64,000 bases of DNA from an uncultured Prevotella sp. (GTDB lineage: Bacteria; Bacteroidota; Bacteroidia; Bacteroidales; Bacteroidaceae), in NCBI GenBank assembly GCA_937922435.1, contig CAKZVT010000011.1, forward strand, positions 1 to 64,000, given 5' to 3'. Below the pieces are notes generated by a model. It saw only the letters and a program-made list of their open reading frames with translations. It did no database searches and was not told the origin of the DNA. The position numbers and the translations under genes are program-made. Below, in pieces: positions 30,959 to 40,116 of the stretch; position 1 is the first letter of the stretch; each line of letters opens with the position of its first letter.

Positions 30959-31567
30959 TTATTCGGCATTTGCGGAATCGTCGCTTGCTGAATTCATAGC
31001 AGACTTACGTGTTGCCTTTATTGAGCATACGACAACATCCTTGCTTGTTGCCAACTCAAGTCCGTCGAAGTGGAGTTCTCCGACTTTGATGCTTTTGCCG
31101 ATTTGCAAGCTCGTTACATCAATGTCAAGATGCTCGGGTATGTCCTGATATTTGGCAGTAACGTCAATCTTGCGTACTGACAAGTTCATGCGGCCACCGT
31201 CACGCACACCTTGTGCAAGACCTGTAAGTTTTACAGGAATGCCGATTGTGATAGGCTTCTGGTCGTTGATTTCGTAAAAGTCAACATGCAACAAGGCGTC
31301 TGTTACAGGGTGGAACTGCAATTCCTTCATGATTGAGGTGTGGCTCTCTCCGTCAATGACAAGATTAATCACATAGATATGAGGAGTGTAGACAATCTTG
31401 CGCAGTTCTTTCATTGAAACTGCAAATGACATGGCCTTAGGCAGCCCGTTCTCGTCCTTAGCCTCACCATAAAGGTTGCAAGGTACAAATCCTTCTTTTC
31501 TTAACAACTTGGAAGCTTTTTTTCCGGTCTCGCTTCTTTTCTGACCGGTTACGTCAATTTCTTTCAT
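30959..31567 (-). CDS. rplY: 50S ribosomal protein L25 (CTC form)
   Basis: A 202-residue L25/general stress protein CTC: an N-terminal 5S rRNA-binding domain (RSETGKKASKLLRKEGFVPCNLYG, then EKP-type loop) and a C-terminal beta domain of the long form, ending in a Ser/Ala/Asp-rich tail. First gene of the rplY-pth-S4 operon with a well-matched promoter 90 bases upstream. Confidence 0.95.
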   Translation of the reverse strand: MKEIDVTGQKRSETGKKASKLLRKEGFVPCNLYGEAKDENGLPKAMSFAVSMKELRKIVYTPHIYVINLVIDGESHTSIMKELQFHPVTDALLHVDFYEINDQKPITIGIPVKLTGLAQGVRDGGRMNLSVRKIDVTAKYQDIPEHLDIDVTSLQIGKSIKVGELHFDGLELATSKDVVVCSIKATRKSAMNSASDDSANAE

Positions 31568-31657
31568 AATTGTGTTACTCTAAATTAAGTTATAAATTTG
31601 CGCTTAATTCACCATCACACGGGAGCTTGTCTTCACGTTGTGCATGAAAAAGCGGTG

Positions 31658-31688
31658 CAAAAGTATCATTTTTTATTTTATCATGCAA
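31658..31688 (-). promoter_or_regulatory. promoter of rplY-pth operon
   Basis: On the minus strand TTG (rc of 31686-31688), 20-base spacer, TACTTTTG (rc of 31658-31665). It faces away from the nusB promoter; the two -33 elements are 39 bases apart. Confidence 0.75.
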
Positions 31689-31727
31689 ACAATAACAAAA
31701 AAAATAGGATAAAAACAAGACGTTTTC

Positions 31728-31758
31728 TTGCATGTGTTCGTATTTTTGCCTAATTTTG
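31728..31758 (+). promoter_or_regulatory. promoter of nusB operon
   Basis: TTG (31728-31730), 20-base spacer, TAATTTTG (31751-31758), 31 bases before the ATG at 31790. Confidence 0.75.
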
Positions 31759-31789
31759 CAACGTTTAATGTTGAAAAATTCCAAACAGA

Positions 31790-32743
31790 ATGATTAACAG
31801 GGAATTAATAAGGATAAAGGTTGTCCAGTTAACCTATGCATACTATCAAAACGGAAATCGGAATTTGGATGTAGCGGAAAAGGAACTGTTGTTCAGTTTG
31901 TCCAAGGCATATCATTTGTATCATTATTTATTGGCGCTGATAGTGGCTGTTACAAAAGAGGCTCGTAAGCATTATGAAGTTGAAGCGGCCAAGGCTCAGC
32001 GTGAGGGAGAGGCGATGCCTTCAAGTAAGTTCGCGGATAATAAGTTCGCAATTCAGTTGGAGGAAAACAGGCAGTTATGCGAATTTGTGTCAAGTTTGAA
32101 ACAGACATGGGATGATGACATAGAATTTGTCCGTAAGCTTTATTCCCAGATTATACAAAGCATTGTGTATGCGGATTATATGGCGAGTGATGACAACTCC
32201 TATGAAGCGGACCGCGAAGTGTGGCGTAAGTTGTATAAGTCTTTCATCATGGAAAATGATGAAATAGATAGTGTACTTGAAGAGAAGAGTCTCTATTGGA
32301 ATGATGACAAGGAAATTGTCGATACTTTTGTATTGAAGACAATCAAACGCTTTGAACCGGGAAACAGTGAAAATCAGGAGCTTCTTCCTGAATATAAAGA
32401 CGATGAAGACAAGGATTTTGCCCGTAAACTGTTTCGTGCGACAATACTCAACGCAGACCAATATCAGCGTTATATGAGTGAAACATCACGTAATTGGGAT
32501 TTTTCACGTCTTGCATACATGGATGTTGTAATAATGCAGATTGCAATAGCTGAAATGCTGACATTCCCCAACATACCTGTAAACGTAACAATAAATGAGT
32601 ATGTTGATTTGGCGAAAATATACAGTACACCGAAAAGTTCGGGATATATTAACGGTATGCTTGATAGCATTGCGCGTTATCTCATCTCGGAAGGATTGCT
32701 GTTGAAGCCTGTGGGAGAAAAACCGAAGAAAAGTAATCACTAA
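31790..32743 (+). CDS. nusB: transcription antitermination factor NusB (long Bacteroidetes form)
   Basis: A 317-residue protein, about twice the length of proteobacterial NusB. The N-terminal part begins like NusB (RELIRIKVVQLTYAYYQNG) and the C-terminal third carries the conserved core (RLAYMDVVIMQIAIAEMLTF, then VNEYVDLAKIYSTPKSSGYINGMLD). The central acidic helical insertion is normal for this phylum. It binds boxA RNA with NusE/S10 in rRNA antitermination. It starts an operon with yajC, ybbR and coaE. Confidence 0.92.
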   Translation: MINRELIRIKVVQLTYAYYQNGNRNLDVAEKELLFSLSKAYHLYHYLLALIVAVTKEARKHYEVEAAKAQREGEAMPSSKFADNKFAIQLEENRQLCEFVSSLKQTWDDDIEFVRKLYSQIIQSIVYADYMASDDNSYEADREVWRKLYKSFIMENDEIDSVLEEKSLYWNDDKEIVDTFVLKTIKRFEPGNSENQELLPEYKDDEDKDFARKLFRATILNADQYQRYMSETSRNWDFSRLAYMDVVIMQIAIAEMLTFPNIPVNVTINEYVDLAKIYSTPKSSGYINGMLDSIARYLISEGLLLKPVGEKPKKSNH

Positions 32744-32762
32744 TTATTTATATTAATAAAAA

Positions 32763-33095
32763 ATGGATACATTTATCTTGTTAAATGCCCAAACAGCAAC
32801 GGGCGGTGGTGGTATGATTATCATGATGTTGGCGATTTTCGTCATAATGTGGTTTTTCATGATTCGTCCACAGCAAAAAAGGCAAAAAGAAATAAGGAAA
32901 TTTCAAAACAGCCTTCAAGAAGGAACCAATGTTGTGACAGGCGGAGGAATTTATGGTGTGGTAAAAAGAATAGACCTTGCAACCAATATTGTTGACATAG
33001 AAATATCAAAGGGTGTTGTGATTCGTGTTGACAAAAATTATGTTTTTGCAGATGTCGCTTCGAATATTGGTAGTCCTAGCGCCCAAGTGAAATAA
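32763..33095 (+). CDS. yajC: preprotein translocase accessory subunit YajC
   Basis: A 110-residue protein with one membrane helix (about 19-37, IIMMLAIFVIMWFFMIRPQQ) followed by the conserved RPQQKRQKE and TNVVTGGGIYGVVKRID segments. YajC associates with SecDF at the Sec translocon. It is 19 bases after nusB and directly abuts the ybbR-like gene. Confidence 0.94.
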   Translation: MDTFILLNAQTATGGGGMIIMMLAIFVIMWFFMIRPQQKRQKEIRKFQNSLQEGTNVVTGGGIYGVVKRIDLATNIVDIEISKGVVIRVDKNYVFADVASNIGSPSAQVK

Positions 33096-34079
33096 ATGAA
33101 TAATTCAGAGTTCCCCAATATTTTAAGAATAGTCAGGAACTTCCTATTCGGTTGGATGAATAGGGAGTTTCTGATTTTCTTGTTTTTCCTTTTTTTGAGT
33201 GGGGCGTTTTGGTTGTTGATGACTCTGAATGAAACTTATGAAAAGGAAATAGAAGTTCCAATACGGCTTGTTGAAATTCCCAAGAATGTTGTTCTTGCAA
33301 GCGATACAACAACGATGGTACGTGTTACAGTGCGCGACAAGGGCTTTTCATTATTGACATATTCTTATGGTAACAAAATACGTCCTGTAAATATAAAGTT
33401 TAAGAATTATGCAAAAAAGACAGGCGTAGGGGTAATCCAGACGGTTGAGTTGCAGAAATTGGTGGCAAAACAGTTGTTCGGTTCTTCTACGATTGTAGGT
33501 CTCAAGCCAGACAAATATGAATTTTTTTATAATTACGGGCTAAGAAAACGTATGCCTGTTAAACTTGTCGGGAAAATTCTTCCCGGTCAAAGCTATTATT
33601 TATCCAAGGTGACATTCGACCCTGATTCTGTTGATATATATGCAAGTAAGGAAATGCTTGACAGCATAAAGTTTGTGAATACCGTACCGTTGAACATTAC
33701 CAATTTGACGGATACTGTTGTCCGGGATGTTGCTTTGTCAAAAATCAATGGTGTCAAATATGTTCCAGAGAAAGTTGAAATATCAATATGTCCGGATATT
33801 TTGACTGAGGAAAGTTGCGAGGTAGCCATTGAGGCTGTAAATATGCCAGAGGGAAAGATTCTAAGGACATTCCCTTCGCGCGTTACAGTTACTTTCACAG
33901 TAGGAGCCAGCTTGTTCCGTTCAATTAGCCCTGAACGTTTCAAGGTTGTTGTCGATTATAATGAGTTGATGGCAAATCCGTCGGAAAAGTGTAATATTTA
34001 TTTGCGTTCGTATCCTCATGGAGTGCGCAATCCAAGGTTGAGCATTAGTCAGGTCGATTATCTGATAGAAGAGCAATGA
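33096..34079 (+). CDS. YbbR-like domain membrane-anchored protein
   Basis: A 327-residue protein with a membrane helix at about 24-44 (EFLIFLFFLFLSGAFWLLMT) and an extracytoplasmic part made of beta-rich YbbR repeats (KEIEVPIRLVEIPKNVVL, and KVTFDPDSVDIYASKEMLD with NTVPLNITNLTD). In Firmicutes the YbbR protein CdaR controls the c-di-AMP cyclase; here no cyclase gene is adjacent, so that link is only by analogy. It starts one base after yajC and overlaps coaE by four bases. Confidence 0.85.
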   Translation: MNNSEFPNILRIVRNFLFGWMNREFLIFLFFLFLSGAFWLLMTLNETYEKEIEVPIRLVEIPKNVVLASDTTTMVRVTVRDKGFSLLTYSYGNKIRPVNIKFKNYAKKTGVGVIQTVELQKLVAKQLFGSSTIVGLKPDKYEFFYNYGLRKRMPVKLVGKILPGQSYYLSKVTFDPDSVDIYASKEMLDSIKFVNTVPLNITNLTDTVVRDVALSKINGVKYVPEKVEISICPDILTEESCEVAIEAVNMPEGKILRTFPSRVTVTFTVGASLFRSISPERFKVVVDYNELMANPSEKCNIYLRSYPHGVRNPRLSISQVDYLIEEQ

Positions 34080-34657
34080 TGTATAAAGTTGCAGTGACTG
34101 GTGGAATAGGCTGCGGCAAAAGCTATGTCTGTCGTTTGATAGAGCGTCGTGGCATATCAGTTTATGATTGTGACGACGCGGCAAAGCGTATTATGGCGTT
34201 TTCAAAAAAGATACAGGCAAAATTGGTTGATTTAATCGGAACAGATGTCGTTTCTTATGGATGTATAAATAAGGCTGTATTGGCAAAGTTTTTATTGGAA
34301 AGCGAGGACAATGCCCGTAAGATTAACAGTATAGTTCATCCAGCCGTAGCTGAAGATTTTGTTAAGTCGGGGTATATGTGGATGGAATGTGCAATATTGT
34401 TCTCAAGCGGTTTTGATAAATTGGTAGATAAAGTCGTTTGTGTTTCGGCTCCGCTTGAAATACGTATAGACAGAATTGTCCGTCGTGACAATATTACAAA
34501 GGATAAGGCTTTAGAGTGGATAGGAATGCAAATGCCTCAAGAAGAAGTCAAGGCGCTTAGTGATTATGAGATAGTCAATGATGGGATTGAGGACATAGAC
34601 AGGCAGATTGATAACCTATTCGCTTTAATGGAGTGTAGAGATGTGGAAATGAAATAA
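34076..34657 (+). CDS. coaE: dephospho-CoA kinase
   Basis: A 193-residue P-loop kinase: VTGGIGCGKSYV near residues 7-18, ISVYDCDDAAK (substrate Asp), and the lid region CVSAPLEIRIDRIVRRDNIT. It phosphorylates the 3'-hydroxyl of dephospho-CoA in the last CoA step. Start ATG overlaps the YbbR stop by ATGA; a second ATG follows directly. panC and panD of the same pathway lie at 57-58 kb in this window. Confidence 0.92.
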   Translation: MMYKVAVTGGIGCGKSYVCRLIERRGISVYDCDDAAKRIMAFSKKIQAKLVDLIGTDVVSYGCINKAVLAKFLLESEDNARKINSIVHPAVAEDFVKSGYMWMECAILFSSGFDKLVDKVVCVSAPLEIRIDRIVRRDNITKDKALEWIGMQMPQEEVKALSDYEIVNDGIEDIDRQIDNLFALMECRDVEMK

Positions 34658-34683
34658 TTATTAATTCATAACTATTTTGTGAA

Positions 34684-35118
34684 ATGGAAAGTACAATTTT
34701 ATCGATTTCCGGAAAACCGGGACTTTACAAGTTAATTTCAAGAGGTAAGGCTAATTTGATAGTTGAAATTCTTGACGATACACATAAACGCCTTCCTGTT
34801 TTTGCAAGTGACAGTGTTACAAGTCTGAACGATATAGCCATTTACACAGAGGCTGAGGATGTTCCACTTATGAAGGTGTTTGCCAATGTGTTTGATAAAG
34901 AAAAAGGAGGATTGGTCAGCTTGAGTTATAAGAAATGTGACAAAACGACACTCCGTGAATATTTTAGTGCTGTCCTTCCTGAATTTGATAGGGAACGTGT
35001 GCATGACAGTGATATAAAGAAACTTTTGCAGTGGTATGACATATTGGTGAAAAGCGGCTTGACTGATTTTGAAGTGCCCAGTGAGGCTGATAAAGTGGAA
35101 AATGACAAAGAAGGATAG
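34684..35118 (+). CDS. DUF5606 protein
   Basis: A 144-residue protein starting MESTILSISGKPGLYKLISR, then VEILDDTHKRLPVFASDSVTSLNDIAIYT and LPEFDRERVHDSDIKKLLQWYD. This matches the DUF5606 family, which is widely conserved in Bacteroidetes and has no assigned function. It is 26 bases after coaE and its end overlaps the start of the nth gene by 17 bases, so it belongs to the same operon. Confidence 0.85.
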   Translation: MESTILSISGKPGLYKLISRGKANLIVEILDDTHKRLPVFASDSVTSLNDIAIYTEAEDVPLMKVFANVFDKEKGGLVSLSYKKCDKTTLREYFSAVLPEFDRERVHDSDIKKLLQWYDILVKSGLTDFEVPSEADKVENDKEG

Positions 35119-35752
35119 ATACAACTACATATTGGGGTATTTTCAGAAAGAAATGCCACGTGTGTCTACCGAACTTGAATTCGGGAGTGTCTTCCAACTT
35201 TTGGTTGCCGTAATCCTTAGCGCCCAGTGTACGGACAAAAGGGTGAATTTGATAACTCCCATGTTGTTCGAGCATTATCCTGATGCTAAGTCGATGGCAA
35301 CGGCCGAAGTAGATGACATATATGAATATGTGAAAAGCGTATCATATCCAAATTCTAAGGCGCGTCATTTGGTTGAAATGTCAAGGATGCTAGTTGCTGA
35401 TTATGGTGGCAATGTGCCTGATGACATGGCGGCATTGATGAAACTGCCAGGGGTGGGACGTAAAACGGCCAATGTCATGCAGGCCGTTGCATTCGGACGG
35501 TCTGCAATAGCGGTCGACACTCATGTGTTCAGGGTTAGCCGCAGGCTCGGCTTGGTGTCGAAAGCTAGCGATACGCCTTTGAAGGTTGAGCGTGAACTGG
35601 TGAAGAATATACCTTCTGAATTGGCTGCCGATGCCCATCATTGGCTCTTGCTGCATGGACGGTATGTGTGCACGAGCCGTGCTCCGCATTGCGACAAGTG
35701 TCCGTTCGATTCGTTTTGTCCAAAAATGTTTGAGGATTCCAAGCTGGTTTGA
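35102..35752 (+). CDS. nth: endonuclease III
   Basis: A 216-residue DNA glycosylase/AP lyase acting on oxidised pyrimidines. The start at 35102 is chosen because the N-terminus MTKKDRYNYILGYF is conserved-looking. It has SAQCTDKRVN, the helix-hairpin-helix LPGVGRKTANVMQAVAF with catalytic Lys, AVDTHVFRVSRRL with catalytic Asp, and four Cys (CTSRAPHCDKCPFDSFC) for the 4Fe-4S cluster. Overlaps the DUF5606 gene by 17 bases. Confidence 0.95.
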   Translation: MTKKDRYNYILGYFQKEMPRVSTELEFGSVFQLLVAVILSAQCTDKRVNLITPMLFEHYPDAKSMATAEVDDIYEYVKSVSYPNSKARHLVEMSRMLVADYGGNVPDDMAALMKLPGVGRKTANVMQAVAFGRSAIAVDTHVFRVSRRLGLVSKASDTPLKVERELVKNIPSELAADAHHWLLLHGRYVCTSRAPHCDKCPFDSFCPKMFEDSKLV

Positions 35753-35769
35753 TTGAAATTTGTTAAGTT

Positions 35770-36468
35770 ATGCAGGCAAAGAGAATATTGGGTTTCCTTT
35801 CAGATATACGGAAAAACAACAACCGCGAATGGTTCAACGCCCATAAGTTGGAATATAATGCCGTAAGGGGTGATTTTGAAGACGGTGTAAACAAGGCAAT
35901 ATTGCGCATTTCGGAGTTTGATGATACCGTGAGTCATATTACGGTCAAGGATGCTACATACAGATTTTACCGTGACACGCGTTTCTCGTCAGACAAGTCT
36001 CCTTACAAGACACATCTTGGCGCATATATTGCAGCACATGGCAGGAAGTCTCTCCATGGTGGCTATTATATCCATTTGGAGCCAGGCCATTGTCTCGTTT
36101 CATGTGGCAATTATTGGTTGCCGACAAACATACTTACTTCGTGCCGCAACGAAATCATGGGCAATATAGGCCAATGGAGGAGTATTGTTGAGGACTGGCG
36201 TTTTGTTGAGACATTCGGCCGACCTGGTGATGGTGATTGGGATTCGCCAAGAGGCTTCGGTTTGGAGATGCTTAAGACAGCTCCTTCCGGCTTTCCCCGT
36301 GATTATGAGTTCATAGGATACCTTCGCATGAAAGACTATTGTTGTTGGCACGGCGTGCCTGATTCTTTTTTTGAAGGTGACGGCTGGCTTGACGAAATGG
36401 CTGAAATCCTGAAGGTGGGAAAACCGATGATGGATTTTATAAATTCCGTCATAGATGATTACGAATGA
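35770..36468 (+). CDS. DUF2461 protein
   Basis: A 232-residue cytoplasmic protein of the DUF2461 family: LGFLSDIRKNNNREWFNAHK at the start, then VKDATYRFYRDTRFSSDKSPYKTHLGAYIA and GGYYIHLEPG. These conserved segments are diagnostic of the family, which has no proven function. It follows nth by 17 bases and ends just before a strong terminator, closing the nusB operon. Confidence 0.88.
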   Translation: MQAKRILGFLSDIRKNNNREWFNAHKLEYNAVRGDFEDGVNKAILRISEFDDTVSHITVKDATYRFYRDTRFSSDKSPYKTHLGAYIAAHGRKSLHGGYYIHLEPGHCLVSCGNYWLPTNILTSCRNEIMGNIGQWRSIVEDWRFVETFGRPGDGDWDSPRGFGLEMLKTAPSGFPRDYEFIGYLRMKDYCCWHGVPDSFFEGDGWLDEMAEILKVGKPMMDFINSVIDDYE

Positions 36469-36469
36469 A

Positions 36470-36508
36470 AAAAATCCTGTTATGGTGTAATAACATAACA
36501 GGATTTTT
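36470..36508 (+). terminator. terminator closing the nusB-DUF2461 operon
   Basis: Perfect 15-pair stem (AAAAATCCTGTTATG at 36470-36484 with 36494-36508) and 9-base loop, starting right after the stop at 36468; the right arm ends in five T. The ald promoter begins only 3 bases later. Confidence 0.85.
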
Positions 36509-36510
36509 CT

Positions 36511-36518
36511 TATATTTG
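36511..36518 (+). promoter_or_regulatory. -7 element TATATTTG of ald
   Basis: TATATTTG lies 32 bases before the ATG at 36551. Its upstream -33 region overlaps the terminator hairpin (36470-36508), an economical arrangement. Confidence 0.55.
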
Positions 36519-36550
36519 CCCCGATGATTAACTTTTAAACCTTTTTGACT

Positions 36551-37657
36551 ATGAAGATTGGCATTCCAAAAGAAATCAAGAACAATGAGAACCGCGTAGG
36601 CATGACACCGGCAGGTGTTTCAGAGCTGGTAAAGCACGGACATACGGTTTATGTACAGGCGACAGCCGGACATGGGAGCGGTTTCCCTGATGAGGCTTAT
36701 TCGGAGGTAGGCGCGCTGATACTGCCTACAATCGAAGATGTTTATGCTACAGCCGACATGATAATAAAGGTAAAGGAACCCATTGCTCCCGAGTATGCAC
36801 TTGTACGCAAAGGGCAGTTGGTCTTCACGTATTTCCATTTCGCATGCAGCAGGGAGCTGACAGAGGCCATGCTCAAAAGCGGTGGCATATGCCTTGCTTA
36901 TGAAACGGTACAGCTGAGTGACGGCTCTTTGCCATTGCTTACGCCGATGAGCGAGGTTGCAGGCCGTATGGCTACAATCAACGGGGCGTATTACCTGCAA
37001 AAGACGAAGGGAGGAAAGGGCAAGCTTATTTGTGGCGTTCCCGGTGTGAAACCAGCTAAGGTTGTCGTTATAGGCGGAGGCATTGTCGGCAAGGCGGCTG
37101 CACGTGTGGCGGCAGGAATGGGCGCAGATGTTATTATCGCCGACATATCGCTTCCTCTTCTTCATGATTTGGACTTGACGATGCCTGTAAACGTAAGTAC
37201 TTTGTATTCGTCTCACAGTAACATTTGCAAGGAAATCAAAGACGCTGACATCGTTGTCGGTGCGGTGCTTGTGCCAGGAGACAAAGCTCCCAAGCTGATT
37301 ACCCGTGACATGCTGAAATTGATGGAGCCTGGGTCTGTTCTTGTTGATGTGGCGATAGACCAAGGTGGATGTTTTGAAACGTCACATCCGACAACCCATA
37401 GCGAGCCTGTATATGAGGTTGACGGCATCTTGCATTATGCGGTTGCCAATATCCCGGGCGCTGTACCAAATACTTCGACGACGGCTTTGACCAATGCCAC
37501 ATTGAAATATGCTGTCGCTTTGGCTGACAAGGGATGGCGCAAGGCTTGTGCAGACGATGCGGCTTTGGCTAAGGGCTTGAATATAGTTGAAGGAAAAGTG
37601 GTGTATAAGGCGGTTGCCGATGTGTTCGGCTTGCCTTATGAGGCTCTTGACATTTAA
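36551..37657 (+). CDS. ald: alanine dehydrogenase
   Basis: A 368-residue NAD-dependent enzyme of standard length, interconverting L-alanine with pyruvate and ammonia. It has MKIGIPKEIKNNENRVGMTP (substrate Arg), VKVKEPIAPEY with Lys, FTYFHFACS with the catalytic His, the NAD site VVVIGGGIVGKAAARVAAGMG, and DVAIDQGGCFETSHPTTH with Asp. ATG at 36551 is used; the TTG two codons earlier is not. Monocistronic, bounded by terminators. Confidence 0.93.
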   Translation: MKIGIPKEIKNNENRVGMTPAGVSELVKHGHTVYVQATAGHGSGFPDEAYSEVGALILPTIEDVYATADMIIKVKEPIAPEYALVRKGQLVFTYFHFACSRELTEAMLKSGGICLAYETVQLSDGSLPLLTPMSEVAGRMATINGAYYLQKTKGGKGKLICGVPGVKPAKVVVIGGGIVGKAAARVAAGMGADVIIADISLPLLHDLDLTMPVNVSTLYSSHSNICKEIKDADIVVGAVLVPGDKAPKLITRDMLKLMEPGSVLVDVAIDQGGCFETSHPTTHSEPVYEVDGILHYAVANIPGAVPNTSTTALTNATLKYAVALADKGWRKACADDAALAKGLNIVEGKVVYKAVADVFGLPYEALDI

Positions 37658-37679
37658 GTACATCCAAATTATATATTGG

Positions 37680-37722
37680 CAGGATTCAGATGTAAGTTTT
37701 CTTATGTCTGAATCCTGTTTTT
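37680..37722 (+). terminator. ald terminator
   Basis: CAGGATTCAGA (37680-37690) pairs perfectly with TCTGAATCCTG (37707-37717), 16-base loop, then TTTTTG. Confidence 0.85.
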
Positions 37723-37756
37723 GTTTGTAGAAAGTCTTACTGATACTCAATGACTT

Positions 37757-37819
37757 GCAATATGTGGCCTTTTGGCGGCTGAAAGGTCGTGTTTTGTCTT
37801 ACGTTTTACGGCATTTTGC
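37757..37819. repeat. 22-base-period palindromic array, 3 units
   Basis: Units start at 37757 (GCAATATGTGGCCTTTTGG), 37779 (CTGAAAGGTCGTGTTTTGT) and 37801 (ACGTTTTACGGCATTTTGC), exactly 22 bases apart. More degenerate than other arrays. It lies between the ald and pgk terminators in a convergent spacer. Confidence 0.7.
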
Positions 37820-37852
37820 AGGCTTGTTTATTTGCGGTATTCATTTTGTTGC

Positions 37853-37888
37853 AAAAAAAAGGCGACCGCTCCTCACGGAGCAGCCGCC
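37853..37888 (-). terminator. pgk terminator
   Basis: On the minus strand GGCGGCTGCTCC, GTGA loop, GGAGCGGTCGCC (12 pairs with two G-U), followed by seven T. It lies 40 bases after the pgk stop. Confidence 0.85.
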
Positions 37889-37927
37889 TTGAATTACTAT
37901 GATGCTAATAAAGTTTGCGTATGAATG

Positions 37928-39175
37928 TTACGCCTCGATTGCAGCTACGCCAGGCAATACTTTGCCTTCGATAGCTTCCAGCAGTGCGCCTCCACCGGTA
38001 GAGATGTAAGACACCTTGTCGGCCATGCCGAACTTGTTGATGCAGGCAACAGAGTCGCCTCCGCCGATAAGTGAGAATGCTCCGTTGGCTGTAGCCTCTG
38101 CAATGGCGTCGGCGATGGCTTTAGAGCCGCCGATGAAGTTGTCAAACTCGAACACGCCTGCGGGGCCGTTCCAAAGGATGGTCTTCGCGCCTTTGATTGC
38201 CTCTGCGAATGCCTTGCGTGTCTCTGGGCCGGCATCAAGTCCTTCCCAACCGTCGGGTATGTCGTTAGCCGGGCAAACTTTGGTGTTTGCGTCGTTAGAG
38301 AAGTCGTCAGCTGCGATGCAGTCTGTACCAAGTACCAGGTTCACACCGTTCTCCTTTGCCTTCTTGATAACGTCGAGAGCAACGTCGAGTTTGTCGTCCT
38401 CGCAGATAGACTTGCCAATCTTGCCGCCCTGTGCCTTGGCGAAGGTGTATGTCATTCCGCCGCAGAGTATGAGGTTGTCTACCTTTCCGAGCAGGTTTTC
38501 GATGATGCCGATTTTCGTTGAAACCTTAGAACCGCCCATGATTGCAGTGAATGGACGCTTGATGTTGCTGAGCACGTTGTCAACGGCTGTTACCTCTTTC
38601 TCCATGAGGTAGCCAAGCATCTTGTGGTCCTTGTCAAAGTATTCGTCTATTACGGCGGTAGAAGCGTGCTTGCGGTGAGCTGTACCGAAGGCGTCCATTA
38701 CGTAGCAGTCTGCATAAGAAGCGAGCTTCTTTGCGAATGCCTGCTGGCGTGTCTTCATTTCCTTCTTCGCTTCGTCGTATGCAGGGTCTGCCTTGTCAAT
38801 GCCTACGGGCTTGCCTTCCTCTTCAGGATAGAAGCGTAGGTTCTCAAGCAGCAGAGCCTCGCCTGGTTTCAAAGCAGCGGCCTCGTTGTCAGCGTTTGCA
38901 CAGTCGGGAGCGAACTTTACGTCAACTCCAAGATGCTCTGACACGTTCTTTACGATTTGGCTCAAAGAGAGTTTGGGGTTCACCTTGCCTTTGGGTTTGC
39001 CCATGTGGCTCATCATGATGACGCTGCCACCGTCGGCAAGGATTTTCTTCAGTGTGGGGAGCGCGCCGCGGATGCGGGTGTCGTCGGTTACGTTTCCGTT
39101 CTCGTCCAATGGCACGTTGAAGTCAACGCGTACGATTGCCTTTTTGCCGGCAAAATCAAATTGTTCGATTTTCAT
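37928..39175 (-). CDS. pgk: phosphoglycerate kinase
   Basis: A 415-residue glycolytic enzyme transferring phosphate from 1,3-bisphosphoglycerate to ADP. It shows RVDFNVPLDENGNVTDDTRI (3-phosphoglycerate site), MSHMGKPKG, FTAIMGGSKVSTKI, IGGGDSVACINKFG and STGGGALLEAIEGK for nucleotide binding. Standard length. Codon use is more G+C-rich than in its neighbours, as expected for a highly expressed gene. A TATTTTTG-like -7 lies about 70 bases upstream but without a good -33. Confidence 0.97.
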   Translation of the reverse strand: MKIEQFDFAGKKAIVRVDFNVPLDENGNVTDDTRIRGALPTLKKILADGGSVIMMSHMGKPKGKVNPKLSLSQIVKNVSEHLGVDVKFAPDCANADNEAAALKPGEALLLENLRFYPEEEGKPVGIDKADPAYDEAKKEMKTRQQAFAKKLASYADCYVMDAFGTAHRKHASTAVIDEYFDKDHKMLGYLMEKEVTAVDNVLSNIKRPFTAIMGGSKVSTKIGIIENLLGKVDNLILCGGMTYTFAKAQGGKIGKSICEDDKLDVALDVIKKAKENGVNLVLGTDCIAADDFSNDANTKVCPANDIPDGWEGLDAGPETRKAFAEAIKGAKTILWNGPAGVFEFDNFIGGSKAIADAIAEATANGAFSLIGGGDSVACINKFGMADKVSYISTGGGALLEAIEGKVLPGVAAIEA

Positions 39176-39335
39176 ATTTACTTAGAATATTAAAGAAATG
39201 TACATTTATATCGAAGCTGAAATGTGTTTGCTTCTTTTGCATTGCAAAAATAACAATTAATGTTGACAAATGGCTGTAAGTAGATGATTATTTGATGTTT
39301 TTTGACACGCTTATAATATTAATGTAATGTACGCT

Positions 39336-39365
39336 TTGCAAATATTAAGGAAATGATTACTTTTG
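39336..39365 (+). promoter_or_regulatory. promoter of queC
   Basis: TTG (39336-39338), 19-base spacer, TACTTTTG (39358-39365). Gives an 85-base leader before the ATG at 39455; no preQ1-type riboswitch motif was recognised in it. Confidence 0.7.
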
Positions 39366-39454
39366 CAAGCGGACAAGTGGCGAGAATAGGCAGATTTGCA
39401 GTATGTGTGGTAATTTTTATTGCGTATTGCGGCTTGTCAATCTAAAAAAATGAT

Positions 39455-40105
39455 ATGAAAGATTGTATTTTGATATTGAGCGGCGGAATGGACAGTACCA
39501 CGTTGCTCTATGACATGAAGGACAGGATTGCTTTGGCTGTGTCTTTCGATTATGGAAGTAACCACAATGCACGTGAAATCGGCTATGCCAAGCTGCATTG
39601 CCGCAGGCTTGGCATAAGGCATTTCGTCATAAGGCTTGACTTCATGCACGACTACTTCAAGAGCTCCTTGTTGAGCGGAGCCGACGCTGTGCCCGAAGGA
39701 AACTATGCCGACGACAACATGAGGTCAACCGTAGTCCCGTTCCGTAACGGCATAATGTTGTCGATTGCCGCTGGGATAGCCGAGAGCGAAGGGCTGAAGT
39801 ATGTCATGATGGCCAACCACGGAGGCGACCATGCCATATATCCTGATTGTCGTCCGGAGTTCGTGCGTGCCATGAGTGAGGCTACAAAGACAGGAACTTA
39901 TCCTGGTATAGAGGTACTCGCGCCGTACACTGACTTGACAAAGGCCGACATTGCGTGCCGCGGCAAGCAGTTTGGCATAGATTATTCGGAGACCTGGAGC
40001 TGCTATAAGGGTGGCGACAAGCATTGCGGCAAGTGTGGAACATGTGTGGAACGCAGGGAGGCTTTGCGTGACGCTGGTATTGACGACACCACGGAATATG
40101 AATAA
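39455..40105 (+). CDS. queC: 7-cyano-7-deazaguanine synthase QueC
   Basis: A 216-residue PP-loop enzyme that converts 7-carboxy-7-deazaguanine to preQ0 in queuosine synthesis. The ATP site is LILSGGMDSTTLLYD near residues 6-20, and zinc ligands are in SCYKGGDKHCGKCGTC near residues 183-198. Also typical are VVPFRNGIMLSIAAG and APYTDLTKADI. Other queuosine genes (queD, queE, queF) are not in this window. Confidence 0.94.
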   Translation: MKDCILILSGGMDSTTLLYDMKDRIALAVSFDYGSNHNAREIGYAKLHCRRLGIRHFVIRLDFMHDYFKSSLLSGADAVPEGNYADDNMRSTVVPFRNGIMLSIAAGIAESEGLKYVMMANHGGDHAIYPDCRPEFVRAMSEATKTGTYPGIEVLAPYTDLTKADIACRGKQFGIDYSETWSCYKGGDKHCGKCGTCVERREALRDAGIDDTTEYE

Positions 40106-40116
40106 GTAAATGGGAA

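Noticed and set aside
39366..39454. preQ1-type riboswitch in the queC leader
   Set aside because: No short C-rich loop with an A-rich tail typical of the preQ1 aptamer could be found.
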